This document shows, in pieces, positions 8,177 to 19,548 of a stretch of 64,000 nucleotides of DNA. Below the pieces are notes generated by a model, which was not told the DNA's origin, made no database searches, and worked only from the letters and a program-made list of their open reading frames with translations. Each line of letters opens with the position of its first letter. Position 1 is the stretch's first letter. Source of the DNA: Chromobacterium vaccinii (GTDB lineage: Bacteria; Pseudomonadota; Gammaproteobacteria; Burkholderiales; Chromobacteriaceae); contig NZ_JZJL01000027.1 in the NCBI RefSeq assembly GCF_000971335.1, positions 1 through 64,000 of the forward strand, given 5' to 3'. The position numbers were made by a program, and so were the translations under genes.

Positions 8177-9048
8177 GAACGGCCTCCCTGGCGCACCGAT
8201 ACGGTGGCGGTGCGGCCGGCGATCAGCCGGAAATTGGCCGGCACTTCGTCCAGCGCGATGCGCACCGGGATGCGCTGCGCCAGCCGGACCCAGTTGAAGG
8301 TGGGGTTGACGTTGGGCAGCAGCGAGGCGCCGTTGCTGCGGTCGCGGTTTTCGATGCCGGCGGCGATGCTCTGCACGTGGCCGCGCAGCTTGCGCGATTC
8401 GCCCATGATCTGGATGTCCACCGGCTGGTTCAGCTCCACGCCGCCCAGCTTGGTTTCTTCGAAATAGCCGTCGACGTGGAAGGAGCGGGAGTCGACGACG
8501 GACAGCACCGCGTGGCCGCTGGCGGCGTAATCGCCGGCGCGCGGCGTGCGGTCGCTCAGGTAACCGTCCACCGGGCTTTTCACCACGGTGCGCTCCATAT
8601 TCAGCCGGGCGAGGCCGGCGGCGGCCTCGGCGGCGGCCAGCGTGGCTTCGCCCAGCTGCACCTTGGCGTCGCCTTCCTCGCGGGCCTCGGTGGCCACCAG
8701 GTCGGTCAGCGAGTGGTTGCGCGAGGCCTCGCGGCGGGCCTGGGCCAGCGTGGCGCGCTGCGCGGCGAGGGCGGCTTCGGCCTGGCGCAGCGCCAGTTCG
8801 TAATGCGCGCGGTCCACCACGAACAGCACCTGGCCCTTCTTGACCAGCTGGTTGTCCGAGACTTTCACTTCGGTGATCAACCCGGACACGTCCGGGGCCA
8901 CCTGCACCACGTCGGCGGCGATATGGCCGTCGCGGGTCCACGGCGCGTCGGTGTAGTAGATCCAGATATGCCGCACCACCACGATGGCGACGGCGACGGT
9001 GGCCAGGGTTAGCAGCATGGACCCGGCTTTGCGAATGCGGTTGTTCAT
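8173..9048 (-). CDS. HlyD-family membrane-fusion protein, AaeA-like
   Basis: The 291-residue adaptor has an N-terminal membrane anchor (residues 12-30) and 'YYTDAPWTRDGHIAADVVQV', the conserved opening of EmrA/AaeA-type proteins. A biotinyl-lipoyl hairpin ('APDVSGLITEVKVSDNQLVKKG'), a coiled-coil hairpin (about 80-160) and the second lipoyl half ('VKSPVDGYLSDRTPRAGDYA') follow. It bridges the inner-membrane FUSC pump and the NodT duct. It is preceded by the DUF1656 gene with a 4-base gap and overlaps nodT by 4 bases, as in aaeXAB-type operons for aromatic acid efflux. Confidence 0.93.
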   Translation of the reverse strand: MNNRIRKAGSMLLTLATVAVAIVVVRHIWIYYTDAPWTRDGHIAADVVQVAPDVSGLITEVKVSDNQLVKKGQVLFVVDRAHYELALRQAEAALAAQRATLAQARREASRNHSLTDLVATEAREEGDAKVQLGEATLAAAEAAAGLARLNMERTVVKSPVDGYLSDRTPRAGDYAASGHAVLSVVDSRSFHVDGYFEETKLGGVELNQPVDIQIMGESRKLRGHVQSIAAGIENRDRSNGASLLPNVNPTFNWVRLAQRIPVRIALDEVPANFRLIAGRTATVSVRQGGRS

Positions 9049-9052
9049 GATG

Positions 9053-9253
9053 TCACCTGTGAAACAGCGCGATCGTGCCGCCCAGCACGATCAGGTAAAG
9101 CGCGAAATTGAAGAGGGAGCGGTGCCACACCACGCGGTACAGGCCCAGTCGGGCCAGCGCGCGGCGCAGCAGGCTGCTGGCGGCGAAGGCGATCACCATC
9201 ATCACCAGCAGGCTGGGGAAGTACACCCCGTAGAAATTGACTTCGCCTATCAT
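9053..9253 (-). CDS. DUF1656 small membrane protein, AaeX-like
   Basis: The 66-residue protein has two membrane helices (about 8-28 and 45-62) and begins 'MIGEVNFYGVYFP', as DUF1656/AaeX proteins do. It is regularly found between FUSC pump genes and HlyD adaptors and is presumed to assist the pump; its biochemical role is not known. The start overlaps the stop of the FUSC gene (ATGA). Confidence 0.9.
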   Translation of the reverse strand: MIGEVNFYGVYFPSLLVMMVIAFAASSLLRRALARLGLYRVVWHRSLFNFALYLIVLGGTIALFHR

Positions 9254-11280
9254 GGCTGGGCTCCTGGAACGGTCGATGCCGGCTGGCAGCCTTCGGCATC
9301 GGGGAACAGCGACACGCGCATTTCCACCAGCGCGTTGCGCGCCTCGCGCGCGGCCGGCGCGGGGTCGGCCAGGGTGAGGGCGATGGCCGCGTCCAGCCGG
9401 CCCAGCAGCGCATCCGGCGCGTCGAGGTAGCGATCGGCGTCGGCGCAGGCGCGAAAGTGCTCGCTGACGCCCTGCAGCGCCGAGTCCACCGCCTGGTGGG
9501 CGGCGCCGGCCAGGCGGTGCTCATCGCGCTGCAGGTCCAGCGCGCTGAAGCCCACCCGCAATTCGCGGAAGCCGGCGGACGGATCCGCGCCATCGGCTGC
9601 CAGGCGCGGCGCCAGCAGCGACAGCCGGTCCAGCATCAGCGCCGTCAGCCGCGCGTAGTCGCCGCCGTGGCGGCCGGCGGCGTTATGCGCCAGATCGCGC
9701 CAGTTGGAGCGGATCAGGCGGCGCAACGTCAGCTCGGCGCCGAAGGGACGGGTAGTCAGCGTCCAGACCAGCGCGAACAAGATCCCGGCCGCGCCGGCCA
9801 GATTGCTGTTGAGGAAAGACTGGAAGTCGGCGTTATAGCTTTGCTGCAGCCCGATCAAATTGGCGGTGAATACCACCAGCAGCATCGCCACCGGGCCGAA
9901 GCGCGCCTGGTTCATCAGCGCGCCGCCCAACAGGAAGGGCGGGGCCAGGCACAACGCCAGCATCTCGAATTCGTGCACCGCCGGCAGCACGGCGAACAGC
10001 AGCAGGCCGGCCAGCATGGTGCAGATGGTGTTGACGATGAACAGCGTGCGCAGCATCGGCGCAGGCTCGTCCATCGAGCCGAACAGGCAGCAGGCCACCG
10101 TGCCCAGGATCACCGCGTTGGCGCCGTCCTGCCAGCCCAGCGCGATCCAGGCCAGGCAGCCCAGGAAGATGCCCAGCGCGGCGGTGCCGGCGGCGAAGCC
10201 GAGCAGGCCGTAATCGTAGTGGCGGGCCTTCACGCCCACTTCCCAGCGGCGGTAGGCGGGTTTCCAGTCCCACAGCGGCAGCCCGCGCGAGATCAGCGCG
10301 CGCAGCGTCAGGCAGTCCTGCCACAGATTGACCAGCGATTTCAGCCGCATCCGCACCGTGCCTTCCAGCAAAGACGGCCAGCCGCCGTCCGGAGGCGGCG
10401 CGCCCAGCTGGCGGCGCAGCGCGCGCGCCTGGCTCAGAAACCATGGGTTGTCGGCCGGGTAGCTTAGCCAATTGGAGGTGTCTCCCATCAACTGGAGCAA
10501 GTCCGGGGGCACGCCGCCGGGCGTCTTGCGCAGCACCGCCAGCAACTCGGAAAGCGACGACAACAGCGGCGGCAGCATGCTCATCCGCGCGCGTAGCTCG
10601 CCCGCGGTGCGCTCGGCGTTGCGGCTGGTGGCGTCGTAGGAGAGGTGAGTGAGCAGTTGGTCGAAGGCCAGCAGGTCGGCCGCCAGCCGGTTGCGGCCCG
10701 CCGACGGCGGCTGGGGGGCGCTGCCCAGCGTGTCGGTCGCCCAGGCGGCGGCGTCCTTGAGCCAGCCGTCCACGCGCGGACTCAGCACCGCTGACACGCG
10801 GGTGGGCAGCACCAGCGCCGCCGCCACGCTGGCGCAGACGATGCCGAGGACGATTTCCTCGCTGCGGGCGACGGCGATGTCGAACACGTTCTCCGGCGCG
10901 TACACCGCCGACAGCGCGATCAGCGGCATGGTGTAGGCCGGCAGCCGCAGCAGGTAGTGGCGCGGCGTGTGGTCCAGCATGGACAGGTAGAGCAGGGCGC
11001 CGGACCACAGCGCCACCACCAGGCTCAGCAGCACCGGCTGGTTGGCCAGCGGCGGCACCACGCATACCGCGGCGGCCGCGCCGAGCAAGGTGCCGAACAC
11101 GCGGTACACCGCCTTGGAGCGGGTGGCGCCGATCAGCGGGTGGGACACGATGTAGACGGTGCCCATCGCCCAGCTTGGCCGGGGCAGGCCCAGCGCCAGC
11201 GCGATGTACAGCGCCAGCATCGCGGCGGCGAAGGTGCGGGCCGAGAATAGCCAGTCGCGTTTAGCGGGCAGCGCGATCAT
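9250..11280 (-). CDS. FUSC-family inner-membrane transporter, AaeB-like
   Basis: The 676-residue protein has the FUSC plan of two hydrophobic bundles (about residues 12-170 and 365-520), each followed by a cytoplasmic helical region. The N-terminal run 'KRDWLFSARTFAAAMLALYI' and 'RPSWAMGTVYIVSHPLIGATRSKA' is characteristic of AaeB/p-hydroxybenzoate efflux pumps. The likely role is proton-driven export of aromatic carboxylates or related compounds; substrate specificity is not visible. ATG 11280 lies within the end of the marR gene (20-base overlap), so regulator and pump are co-transcribed. Confidence 0.93.
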   Translation of the reverse strand: MIALPAKRDWLFSARTFAAAMLALYIALALGLPRPSWAMGTVYIVSHPLIGATRSKAVYRVFGTLLGAAAAVCVVPPLANQPVLLSLVVALWSGALLYLSMLDHTPRHYLLRLPAYTMPLIALSAVYAPENVFDIAVARSEEIVLGIVCASVAAALVLPTRVSAVLSPRVDGWLKDAAAWATDTLGSAPQPPSAGRNRLAADLLAFDQLLTHLSYDATSRNAERTAGELRARMSMLPPLLSSLSELLAVLRKTPGGVPPDLLQLMGDTSNWLSYPADNPWFLSQARALRRQLGAPPPDGGWPSLLEGTVRMRLKSLVNLWQDCLTLRALISRGLPLWDWKPAYRRWEVGVKARHYDYGLLGFAAGTAALGIFLGCLAWIALGWQDGANAVILGTVACCLFGSMDEPAPMLRTLFIVNTICTMLAGLLLFAVLPAVHEFEMLALCLAPPFLLGGALMNQARFGPVAMLLVVFTANLIGLQQSYNADFQSFLNSNLAGAAGILFALVWTLTTRPFGAELTLRRLIRSNWRDLAHNAAGRHGGDYARLTALMLDRLSLLAPRLAADGADPSAGFRELRVGFSALDLQRDEHRLAGAAHQAVDSALQGVSEHFRACADADRYLDAPDALLGRLDAAIALTLADPAPAAREARNALVEMRVSLFPDAEGCQPASTVPGAQP

Positions 11281-11749
11281 GGCGTTTGTCCAGCATGGGG
11301 TCGTCGGGAGGCCGGGTTTGCGCCGCCTGCTCCAGCGCGTGGAACACCCGCAGCGCGGCTTCCAGATCGGCCTGGCTGAGCGGCGCCAGCACGCGCGAGC
11401 GCAGCGCCACCAGCTCGGTCTCTATCTTGCGGGTGACTTCGCGGCCGGCCTCGGTGAACCACAGCGTTTTCACCCGGCGGTCATGCTGCCCCTGTTCCCG
11501 CCGCAGCAGACCGGCCTGGCTCAACTGGTCTACGATGCGAACAAGGGAGGCGGGCTCCATGCCCAGCTCCTCGGCCAGCGCGCTGTGGCTGACGCCTTCG
11601 CCCAGCCGCCCGATGAACAGCAGCGCGGAGCCGCCGGATACCGAGATGCCATGAACCGTCAGCGCTTCCTGCGCGATATGCCGCCACAGCACGCCCATCG
11701 GGCGCAGGCTGCTGGTCAGCCTCAGGCGTAACAGATCGATGTCTTCCAT
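11261..11749 (-). CDS. MarR-family transcriptional regulator of the efflux operon
   Basis: The 162-residue protein has the MarR winged helix: recognition region 'HSALAEELGMEPASLVRIVDQL' and wing 'RREQGQHDRRVKTLWFTEAG'. MarR proteins repress neighbouring efflux genes and release DNA on binding phenolic ligands. It is the first gene of the pump operon and overlaps the FUSC gene by 20 bases. A palindrome 71 bases upstream is the natural candidate for autoregulation of the whole operon. The ligand is unknown. Confidence 0.93.
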   Translation of the reverse strand: MEDIDLLRLRLTSSLRPMGVLWRHIAQEALTVHGISVSGGSALLFIGRLGEGVSHSALAEELGMEPASLVRIVDQLSQAGLLRREQGQHDRRVKTLWFTEAGREVTRKIETELVALRSRVLAPLSQADLEAALRVFHALEQAAQTRPPDDPMLDKRHDRAAR

Positions 11750-11819
11750 GGATATTTGCCGGCCGGCAGGCCGGATGGGGATAGTCGTGATGTAAATGGA
11801 TTGTAGCGGCTATTTTATT

Positions 11820-11839
11820 AATTAGCAAACTAACTAATT
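11820..11839. promoter_or_regulatory. Candidate MarR operator upstream of the efflux operon
   Basis: AATTAG (11820-11825) and CTAATT (11834-11839) form a perfect inverted repeat with 8 bases between, in an AT-rich patch of otherwise GC-rich DNA. It lies between the marR start and the divergent patatin gene. Size and AT character fit MarR sites; binding is inferred. Confidence 0.5.
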
Positions 11840-12042
11840 TGGCGGAGCGGACAAGCGCTTGCCTGGAAAAGGTAAGGAGAGCTGGCCACGCGCTTGCGCG
11901 GATGGCCGGGTCTTCCGATGCCACGCATGCCTCCATTGATAGGCTGAATGGCAAGTGCGGCACACCGCATTCATGCAAACGCAACTTGTTAATGGCAAGC
12001 CGCCGTGCCATATTTGTGCGATGCAACATCATTGGAGCGGCT

Positions 12043-13074
12043 ATGTTCCGGCGTATGGAAGGCAAGCCGTCGCTGAGTTTGGCGCTTCAGGGCGGCGGCG
12101 CGCATGGGGCGTTCACCTGGGGCGTGCTGGACGCGCTGCTGGAGGCGGGCCGCTATCGTTTCGACGGTTTGAGCGGCACCAGCGCCGGGGCGATGAACGC
12201 GGTGGCCGTCGCGCATGGCCTGTGCCTTGGCGGGCCGGATGCCGCCCGGGAGGCGCTGGCGGCGTTCTGGCGCAGGGTGGGGGAGAGCCTGCCGGGAGAA
12301 ATGGCCCGGCCCCTGCCTTTCAGCATGGATTCCACCGTGTCCCCCAGCCTGAAAATGGTGTTGCAGCTGTCCCAATGGTTCTCTCCGTACCAGCTCAATC
12401 CGCTGGATTACAACCCGTTGCGCGACATCATCGTTTCGCTGTTCGATTTCGAGCGCATTCGGCAGGCTTCGCCGGTGCAATTGTTCGTGGCGGCAACGCA
12501 TGCCAACAGCGGGCGGCTGAAGTTGTTCCGCAATGCAGACTTGTCCGCGGACGCCTTGCTGGCCTCGGCCTGTCTGCCATCACTGCAGCAGGCGGTGATG
12601 ATAGAAGGGGAGCCGTATTGGGATGGCGGTTTTGCCGCCAATCCGGCGATCTTTCCGCTATTCAAGTTTTGCCGCAGCGACGACATCCTGCTGGTGTTGC
12701 TGTCGCCTATGATCCATGGAGATACCCCGCGCACCGCCGACGAGATCCAGCGTCGGGCGATGCTGCTGGGTTTCAACAGCGCCTTCCTGCGCGAGATGCG
12801 CCTGTTCGCCTTGCTGCGGGAAATGGCGGATGCGCCTGCTTATCTGCGCGGCCGCCTGGAGCGCCATCTGCTTGCCACGCGCTTCCATCTGGTGGAAGCC
12901 CATGATTTGCTGGCCGAACTCGACTCGTCTAGCCGGGCGCTGACCTACGGCCCGTTCCTGGCCTGGTTGCGGGACGAAGGGCGCCAGGCGGCGCAAGCCT
13001 GGATGGCGGAACATGGCGGAAAAGTGGGCCGCAGCGCCAGCGTGGACATCAACGGCCTGTTTCTTCAGCCCTGA
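12043..13074 (+). CDS. Patatin-like phospholipase
   Basis: The 343-residue protein carries all patatin motifs. The oxyanion loop is 'LALQGGGAHGAFTWGVLD', the nucleophile elbow is GTSAG (Ser47), and the acid is in DGG (Asp194), making the Ser-Asp dyad. Bacterial patatins hydrolyse phospholipid acyl esters; some are secreted toxins. No signal peptide is seen: 'MFRRMEGKPSLSLALQGGGA' starts directly with the domain. ATG 12043 is chosen for the GGAG 6 bases upstream, although the frame is open further back. It is divergent from marR and followed by an unrelated DUF1801 gene. Confidence 0.92.
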   Translation: MFRRMEGKPSLSLALQGGGAHGAFTWGVLDALLEAGRYRFDGLSGTSAGAMNAVAVAHGLCLGGPDAAREALAAFWRRVGESLPGEMARPLPFSMDSTVSPSLKMVLQLSQWFSPYQLNPLDYNPLRDIIVSLFDFERIRQASPVQLFVAATHANSGRLKLFRNADLSADALLASACLPSLQQAVMIEGEPYWDGGFAANPAIFPLFKFCRSDDILLVLLSPMIHGDTPRTADEIQRRAMLLGFNSAFLREMRLFALLREMADAPAYLRGRLERHLLATRFHLVEAHDLLAELDSSSRALTYGPFLAWLRDEGRQAAQAWMAEHGGKVGRSASVDINGLFLQP

Positions 13075-13247
13075 CTCTTGCCGGCGGGCGCGATATCCGC
13101 GGCTGCGCGGTCAGTCCGGCGGAAGGTGTCGCTGGCATGGATGCCCGTCCGAGTCCGGAATTCACGGGGCCGTCTTCCATGAACAAGCGAAGCGGCAGGC
13201 CGGGCCTGGCATATGGGGTCATGGCGTTTTCTTGAGCGGAGGAGGCA

Positions 13248-13676
13248 ATGCAGAAAGCGGTTTCAACCGAGGCCCTGCCGGCGGCCCGACGAATAGATGA
13301 AAGAATCGCGGAGCTCGGCGGCTGGCGCGGAGAGGCGTTAAGTCGGATGCGCCAGCTTATCCGGGAGGCGGACCCGGATGTCGTCGAGGAATGGAAGTGG
13401 ATGGGCACGCCGGTTTGGGCGCATGCCGGGATCATCTGCACCGGCGAATCCTACCAGTCGGCGGTCAAGCTGACCTTTCTCAAAGGCGCTTCGCTGGATG
13501 ATCCGTCCAGGCTTTTCAACGCCAGCCTGGACGGCAACGCCAGGCGCGCCATCGATATCCGCGAAGGGGACGCGATAGACGCGGATGCGTTCAAGGCGCT
13601 GATCCTCGCCGCGGTCGCGCTCAATCTTTCCGCGGCGAAATCCAAATCCGGAAAGACCGGGCGCAGTTCGGGCTGA
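13248..13676 (+). CDS. DUF1801-domain protein
   Basis: The 142-residue protein contains 'RIDERIAELGGWRGEALSRM' and 'WKWMGTPVWAHAGIICTGES', followed by 'VKLTFLKGASLDDPSRLFN'. These are the landmarks of DUF1801 (YdhG-like) proteins, a small fold related to iron-carrier-like domains with no proven reaction. The C-terminus is Lys/Ser-rich ('SAAKSKSGKTGRSSG'). It stands alone, 172 bases after the patatin gene and convergent with the ABC exporter gene 12 bases away. Confidence 0.85.
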   Translation: MQKAVSTEALPAARRIDERIAELGGWRGEALSRMRQLIREADPDVVEEWKWMGTPVWAHAGIICTGESYQSAVKLTFLKGASLDDPSRLFNASLDGNARRAIDIREGDAIDADAFKALILAAVALNLSAAKSKSGKTGRSSG

Positions 13677-13688
13677 CGGCGCGCGGGT

Positions 13689-15398
13689 TCATCCATCTAT
13701 CCGCCAGACCCTATCATGGTAAGCGTCCACTTCGGGTCGGTGGGAGACGCTGATCACCGCGCAATCCGGCAGTTCGCTGCGCAACTGCTGGTAGCAATGC
13801 CTTTGGTTGTGCGGGTCCAATGCCGAGGTCGCTTCATCCAGCAGCAGCCAGCTCGGCTTGTGCAGCAGGGCCCTGGCCAGAGCCAGTCGTTGCTGCTCGC
13901 CGGGCGAGAGCCTGGCCGACCAATTGCCGTAATCGTCCAGCTGCGGCGTCAGATGCGCCAGCCGGCACCGCGCCAGCACAAACTCCTGTTCAGCCAGGGA
14001 AAACGCGTCGGCAGCCGCGGGGTAGTTGATGGCCTCCCGCAAGGTGCCCAGCGGCAGATACGGCCGTTGCGGCAAGAACATCATTTTTTTCGCCGGCAGC
14101 GCGGCATGGCCCCCTCCCCATGGCCAGATGCCGGCCAGCACTTGCAGCAAGGTGCTTTTCCCGCTGCCGGACGCGCCCTTGAGCGCGATCCGCTCCCCGC
14201 CGGAGGCGTGCAGGTCCAGGCCCTCCAGCAGCGGCTGTCCATCAGGTAGCGATACGGAGAGCTTGCATAGCCGGATATCGTCTCCCTCCGACTCCGAGCG
14301 CGCGATCCGGCTGTGCGCCAGCTCATGCCGCGCCCGCGCCGTCGCAGCCTGGAACGAGGCCAGGCGCTCGATATTGGCCTTCCATGAGGCCAAGCCCTCG
14401 TAGGCGTTCACCATCCAGCTCAGCGCGCCCTGGACCTGGCCAAACGCCGAAATGACCTGCATCAGGCCGCCCAGCGCGAGCGTGCCGGAAAAGTAGCGCG
14501 GCGCGCAGGCCAGCATGGGGAAGATCACGGCGAGCTGGGAATAGGCGGAGCGGGCGCCCGTCAGCCGCCATTCCGCGGCTATCATTTGCCGCCAGTTGGC
14601 GCAGATGTCCTGGAAGCGGCGGTTGAGGGCCTTGCGCTCGAATTCCTCTCCGCCGCTCAACGCCACCGCTTGCGCATGCTCGCGCAGCCTGACCGCGGCA
14701 TAGCGGAAGTCCGCTTCGCGCCGCTCGCCTTCCATATTGATGCGGGACAGTCTGCGTCCCAGGACATGCATCAGCCAGCTGCCCAGCAGCGCGTATCCCA
14801 GCGCGGCCCAGACCAGATAGCCGGAAACGCTCGCCTGCCAGCCGAACAAGGACAAAGCCAGCGGCCCCGACAAATGCCAGAGGATGCCGATGAAGCAGGC
14901 CAGAGTCGTCAGGTTGCGGATCAGATCGAAGCCCAGATTCAGCGACGTGGCGGCAAAGGCTTTCAGATCCTCGGCGATGTGCTGGTCCGGGTTGTCGGTG
15001 CCATAGGATTTGAGCTCCAGCAGGCAGTAGGCGCGGCCATTCAGCCATTGCCCAAGATAAAAATCGGTCAGCCATCGCCGCCAGCGCAGATTGAGCGCCG
15101 AGGTCAGGTAAGACATCAGCACCGCGCAGCCGATGAAGCTGAAGGCCAGCGCGGCGAACTCGCCGATCAAACTCTGGAAACTGTTCCAGTCGCGCTGCTG
15201 CAGGGCATTGAAGAAGTCGCCGTTCCACTGGTTGAGCCATACATTGCAATACACCATGGCGACGTTCAAGACGACGATGGCCAGCAGCAGCGTCCAGGCC
15301 ATCCATTTTTCCTCTGAGCGCCAGTACGGACCCGCCAGCGCCAGAAACTTGGCGATCAGGCTGTTGTCCGATCCGCCCCGCAGTTGTTGCTCATTCAT
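13689..15398 (-). CDS. YddA/SbmA-type ABC transporter with fused ATPase
   Basis: The 569-residue fusion has six membrane helices (about residues 20-330; 'VWLNQWNGDFFNALQQRDW' is typical of the SbmA/BacA-like fold) and a C-terminal ATPase. The ATPase has Walker A GASGSGKST (about 406), 'LPQRPYLPLGTLREAINYP', signature LSPGEQQRLALARA (about 495) and Walker B WLLLDEATSALD. YddA-type half-transporters work as dimers; transported compounds are poorly known (peptides, cobalamin, fatty acyl-CoA in relatives). ATG 15398 follows a GAGG site 6 bases upstream; the in-frame ATG 15419 is less well placed. Confidence 0.9.
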   Translation of the reverse strand: MNEQQLRGGSDNSLIAKFLALAGPYWRSEEKWMAWTLLLAIVVLNVAMVYCNVWLNQWNGDFFNALQQRDWNSFQSLIGEFAALAFSFIGCAVLMSYLTSALNLRWRRWLTDFYLGQWLNGRAYCLLELKSYGTDNPDQHIAEDLKAFAATSLNLGFDLIRNLTTLACFIGILWHLSGPLALSLFGWQASVSGYLVWAALGYALLGSWLMHVLGRRLSRINMEGERREADFRYAAVRLREHAQAVALSGGEEFERKALNRRFQDICANWRQMIAAEWRLTGARSAYSQLAVIFPMLACAPRYFSGTLALGGLMQVISAFGQVQGALSWMVNAYEGLASWKANIERLASFQAATARARHELAHSRIARSESEGDDIRLCKLSVSLPDGQPLLEGLDLHASGGERIALKGASGSGKSTLLQVLAGIWPWGGGHAALPAKKMMFLPQRPYLPLGTLREAINYPAAADAFSLAEQEFVLARCRLAHLTPQLDDYGNWSARLSPGEQQRLALARALLHKPSWLLLDEATSALDPHNQRHCYQQLRSELPDCAVISVSHRPEVDAYHDRVWRIDG

Positions 15399-15785
15399 GC
15401 CAAACCTCATTCTTGCCATCCGGGGGCATGGCTCCCCGCATCATTCTCGGACCGCGAGATGGTGTTGCCACTCGCACGAATAAATGACTGTAATGTGAAA
15501 ATTAATCATCGTAAAACAATAATTATTGATTGTAATGAATGAATTTTTGGCCGCTTGAAGGAAAATCAGCAGCAAGGGCAGGCTGGGTCTGCGTCTTGGC
15601 GTTTCGCGTTGGGGCAAGATTGTGAGGTGAGGTGTGACAGCCGCGCCACAGGGGTTGTTGTTAAACTTGCGCAACAATAAATTATCGTTTGACAATAATA
15701 AATGATCCCGCTACTTGAGTGTGTGTGACTGATTTCATGAGATGGCGCCGCATGCGCGCCGTTTCGAGACAAGCAAAGGACACCG
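15399..15785. other. AT-rich intergenic region with repeated AATAA-type boxes
   Basis: This 387-base gap between divergent genes holds no credible gene. It is much richer in A/T than its surroundings. It contains the perfect palindrome CAATAATTATTG (15517-15528) and two looser copies (CAATAAATTATCG at 15674 and CAATAATAAATG at 15693). A weak promoter for the rightward gene may be TTGACA (15689-15694) with TACTTG 17 bases later. The boxes may be regulator sites for the DUF2975/HTH pair. Confidence 0.4.
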
Positions 15786-16346
15786 ATGAATTCTCCGCGA
15801 CTAAGCCGTTATTGCGCCGTCATGGCCTGCGTCACCTTTCTGGGCATCTGCGCGATGCTGATGTTCCATCTCTTGCTCTGGCTGTTTCCCAAAGCGATTC
15901 TGGATGCTGGTTTGACTATTTCTTTCGATGATCACAATGGCTTTTATGGCCTGCGCCACTTCGACATGACGGTCTTGCCGCTTTGGCAACGGCTGGGCGG
16001 TGCAGTAATATCCTGCCTCCCGCTGCTGGTCTTGGCCCAGGGGCTGAACGCGCTGCGCCGCTTGTTCCGGTTTTACGCGCAGGCCGAATATTTTTCCGAG
16101 CGTTCCGCGTCCTTGCTGGCGAAGGTGGGCTCCCGCATCGCGTTCTGGGTGCTGGCCGATATTCTCGTTCAGCCGCTGATGGGCTTGTGGCTGACCATGA
16201 TGCAGCCGGCGGGGCACCGCCAGCTGACCTTTGGCCTGGACACCGGCAATCTGGAAAGCTTGTTCATCGCAGCGGTGGTGATGGTGATTGCGCGCATTCA
16301 GCAAGAGGGCGTAGCCCTGGCGCGCGAGAACAAGCAATTCCTCTGA
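15786..16346 (+). CDS. DUF2975 membrane protein
   Basis: The 186-residue protein has four probable membrane helices (about residues 10-35, 70-90, 115-140 and 155-175). 'GLNALRRLFRFYAQAEYFSE' is the DUF2975 landmark, where a regulator of membrane state is presumed. In Gram-positives and proteobacteria such proteins are paired with a small YozG-type HTH protein, exactly as here: the HTH gene starts 13 bases after this stop. The pair behaves like a membrane protein plus cytosolic regulator module. The stimulus is unknown. Confidence 0.85.
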   Translation: MNSPRLSRYCAVMACVTFLGICAMLMFHLLLWLFPKAILDAGLTISFDDHNGFYGLRHFDMTVLPLWQRLGGAVISCLPLLVLAQGLNALRRLFRFYAQAEYFSERSASLLAKVGSRIAFWVLADILVQPLMGLWLTMMQPAGHRQLTFGLDTGNLESLFIAAVVMVIARIQQEGVALARENKQFL

Positions 16347-16359
16347 CAGAAAGCGCCCC

Positions 16360-16608
16360 GTGCCGATAAAAATCAACCTGGACGTGCTTCTCGTTCAGCG
16401 CAAAGTGAAATCCAAGGATCTGGCCCACGCCATAGGCATCACCGAGCAGAATCTGTCGCTGCTGAAGCAGGGCAAGATCAAGGGTTTTCGTTTCTCGACG
16501 CTGGAGGCGATTTGCCGGCATCTGAATTGCCAGCCCGGCGATTTGCTGGAGTACATTCCGCCTGCTCCGGGCGAGGAGGCGGGGCTAGGCGACGAGGCCG
16601 CGTTTTAG
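16360..16608 (+). CDS. Small Cro/C1-type HTH regulator (YozG-like)
   Basis: The 82-residue protein starts at GTG 16360. Its HTH runs 'KSKDLAHAIGITEQNLSLLK', followed by 'GKIKGFRFSTLEAICRHLNC' and 'QPGDLLEYIP', the standard form of YozG/YdaS-like regulators partnered with DUF2975 proteins. The acidic tail (EEAGLGDEAAF) is specific. It is co-transcribed with the membrane protein just upstream and probably autoregulates that pair through sites in the AT-rich region before it. Confidence 0.9.
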   Translation: MPIKINLDVLLVQRKVKSKDLAHAIGITEQNLSLLKQGKIKGFRFSTLEAICRHLNCQPGDLLEYIPPAPGEEAGLGDEAAF

Positions 16609-16671
16609 CCTGGGGGAAGCCGCGGCGCGGCCGCGCCCGCTCCATTTGCGGAGCGGCCGCCCTGGCTTGCC

Positions 16672-17934
<1,263 letters not shown>

Positions 17935-18091
17935 GAATGATTACGGCTATTGAATAAAGGGGCGGGACCCTAAGCGGCACGAGTATCGGCCGCGTCGGCC
18001 CTCCGGTCAAGAAAGAAGCGCGACTTGCCAGCGGAAAACGCCGTTTGCGAGTACTATCTGGACTCTTCATCCCAAATAAAGCCATCCGTAG

Positions 18092-19480
<1,389 letters not shown>

Positions 19481-19520
19481 TGGCTCCCGACGCCTGCCGC
19501 GTAGCGGCAGCGCAAGCGAA

Positions 19521-19548
19521 AAGCCTTCCCGACCGGGAAGGCTTTTTT
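19521..19548 (+). terminator. Terminator after hflX
   Basis: The perfect 10-bp stem AAGCCTTCCC (19521-19530) and GGGAAGGCTT (19535-19544) has a GACC loop, followed by a T-run. It lies 40 bases after the hflX stop and touches the end of the convergent LysR gene. Confidence 0.9.

Noticed and set aside
6746-8467. Long open frame on the plus strand across the efflux operon
   Set aside because: High GC makes the complement of real genes open. The product is Arg/Gly/Gln-rich with no family pattern, while the minus strand encodes clear NodT and HlyD proteins.
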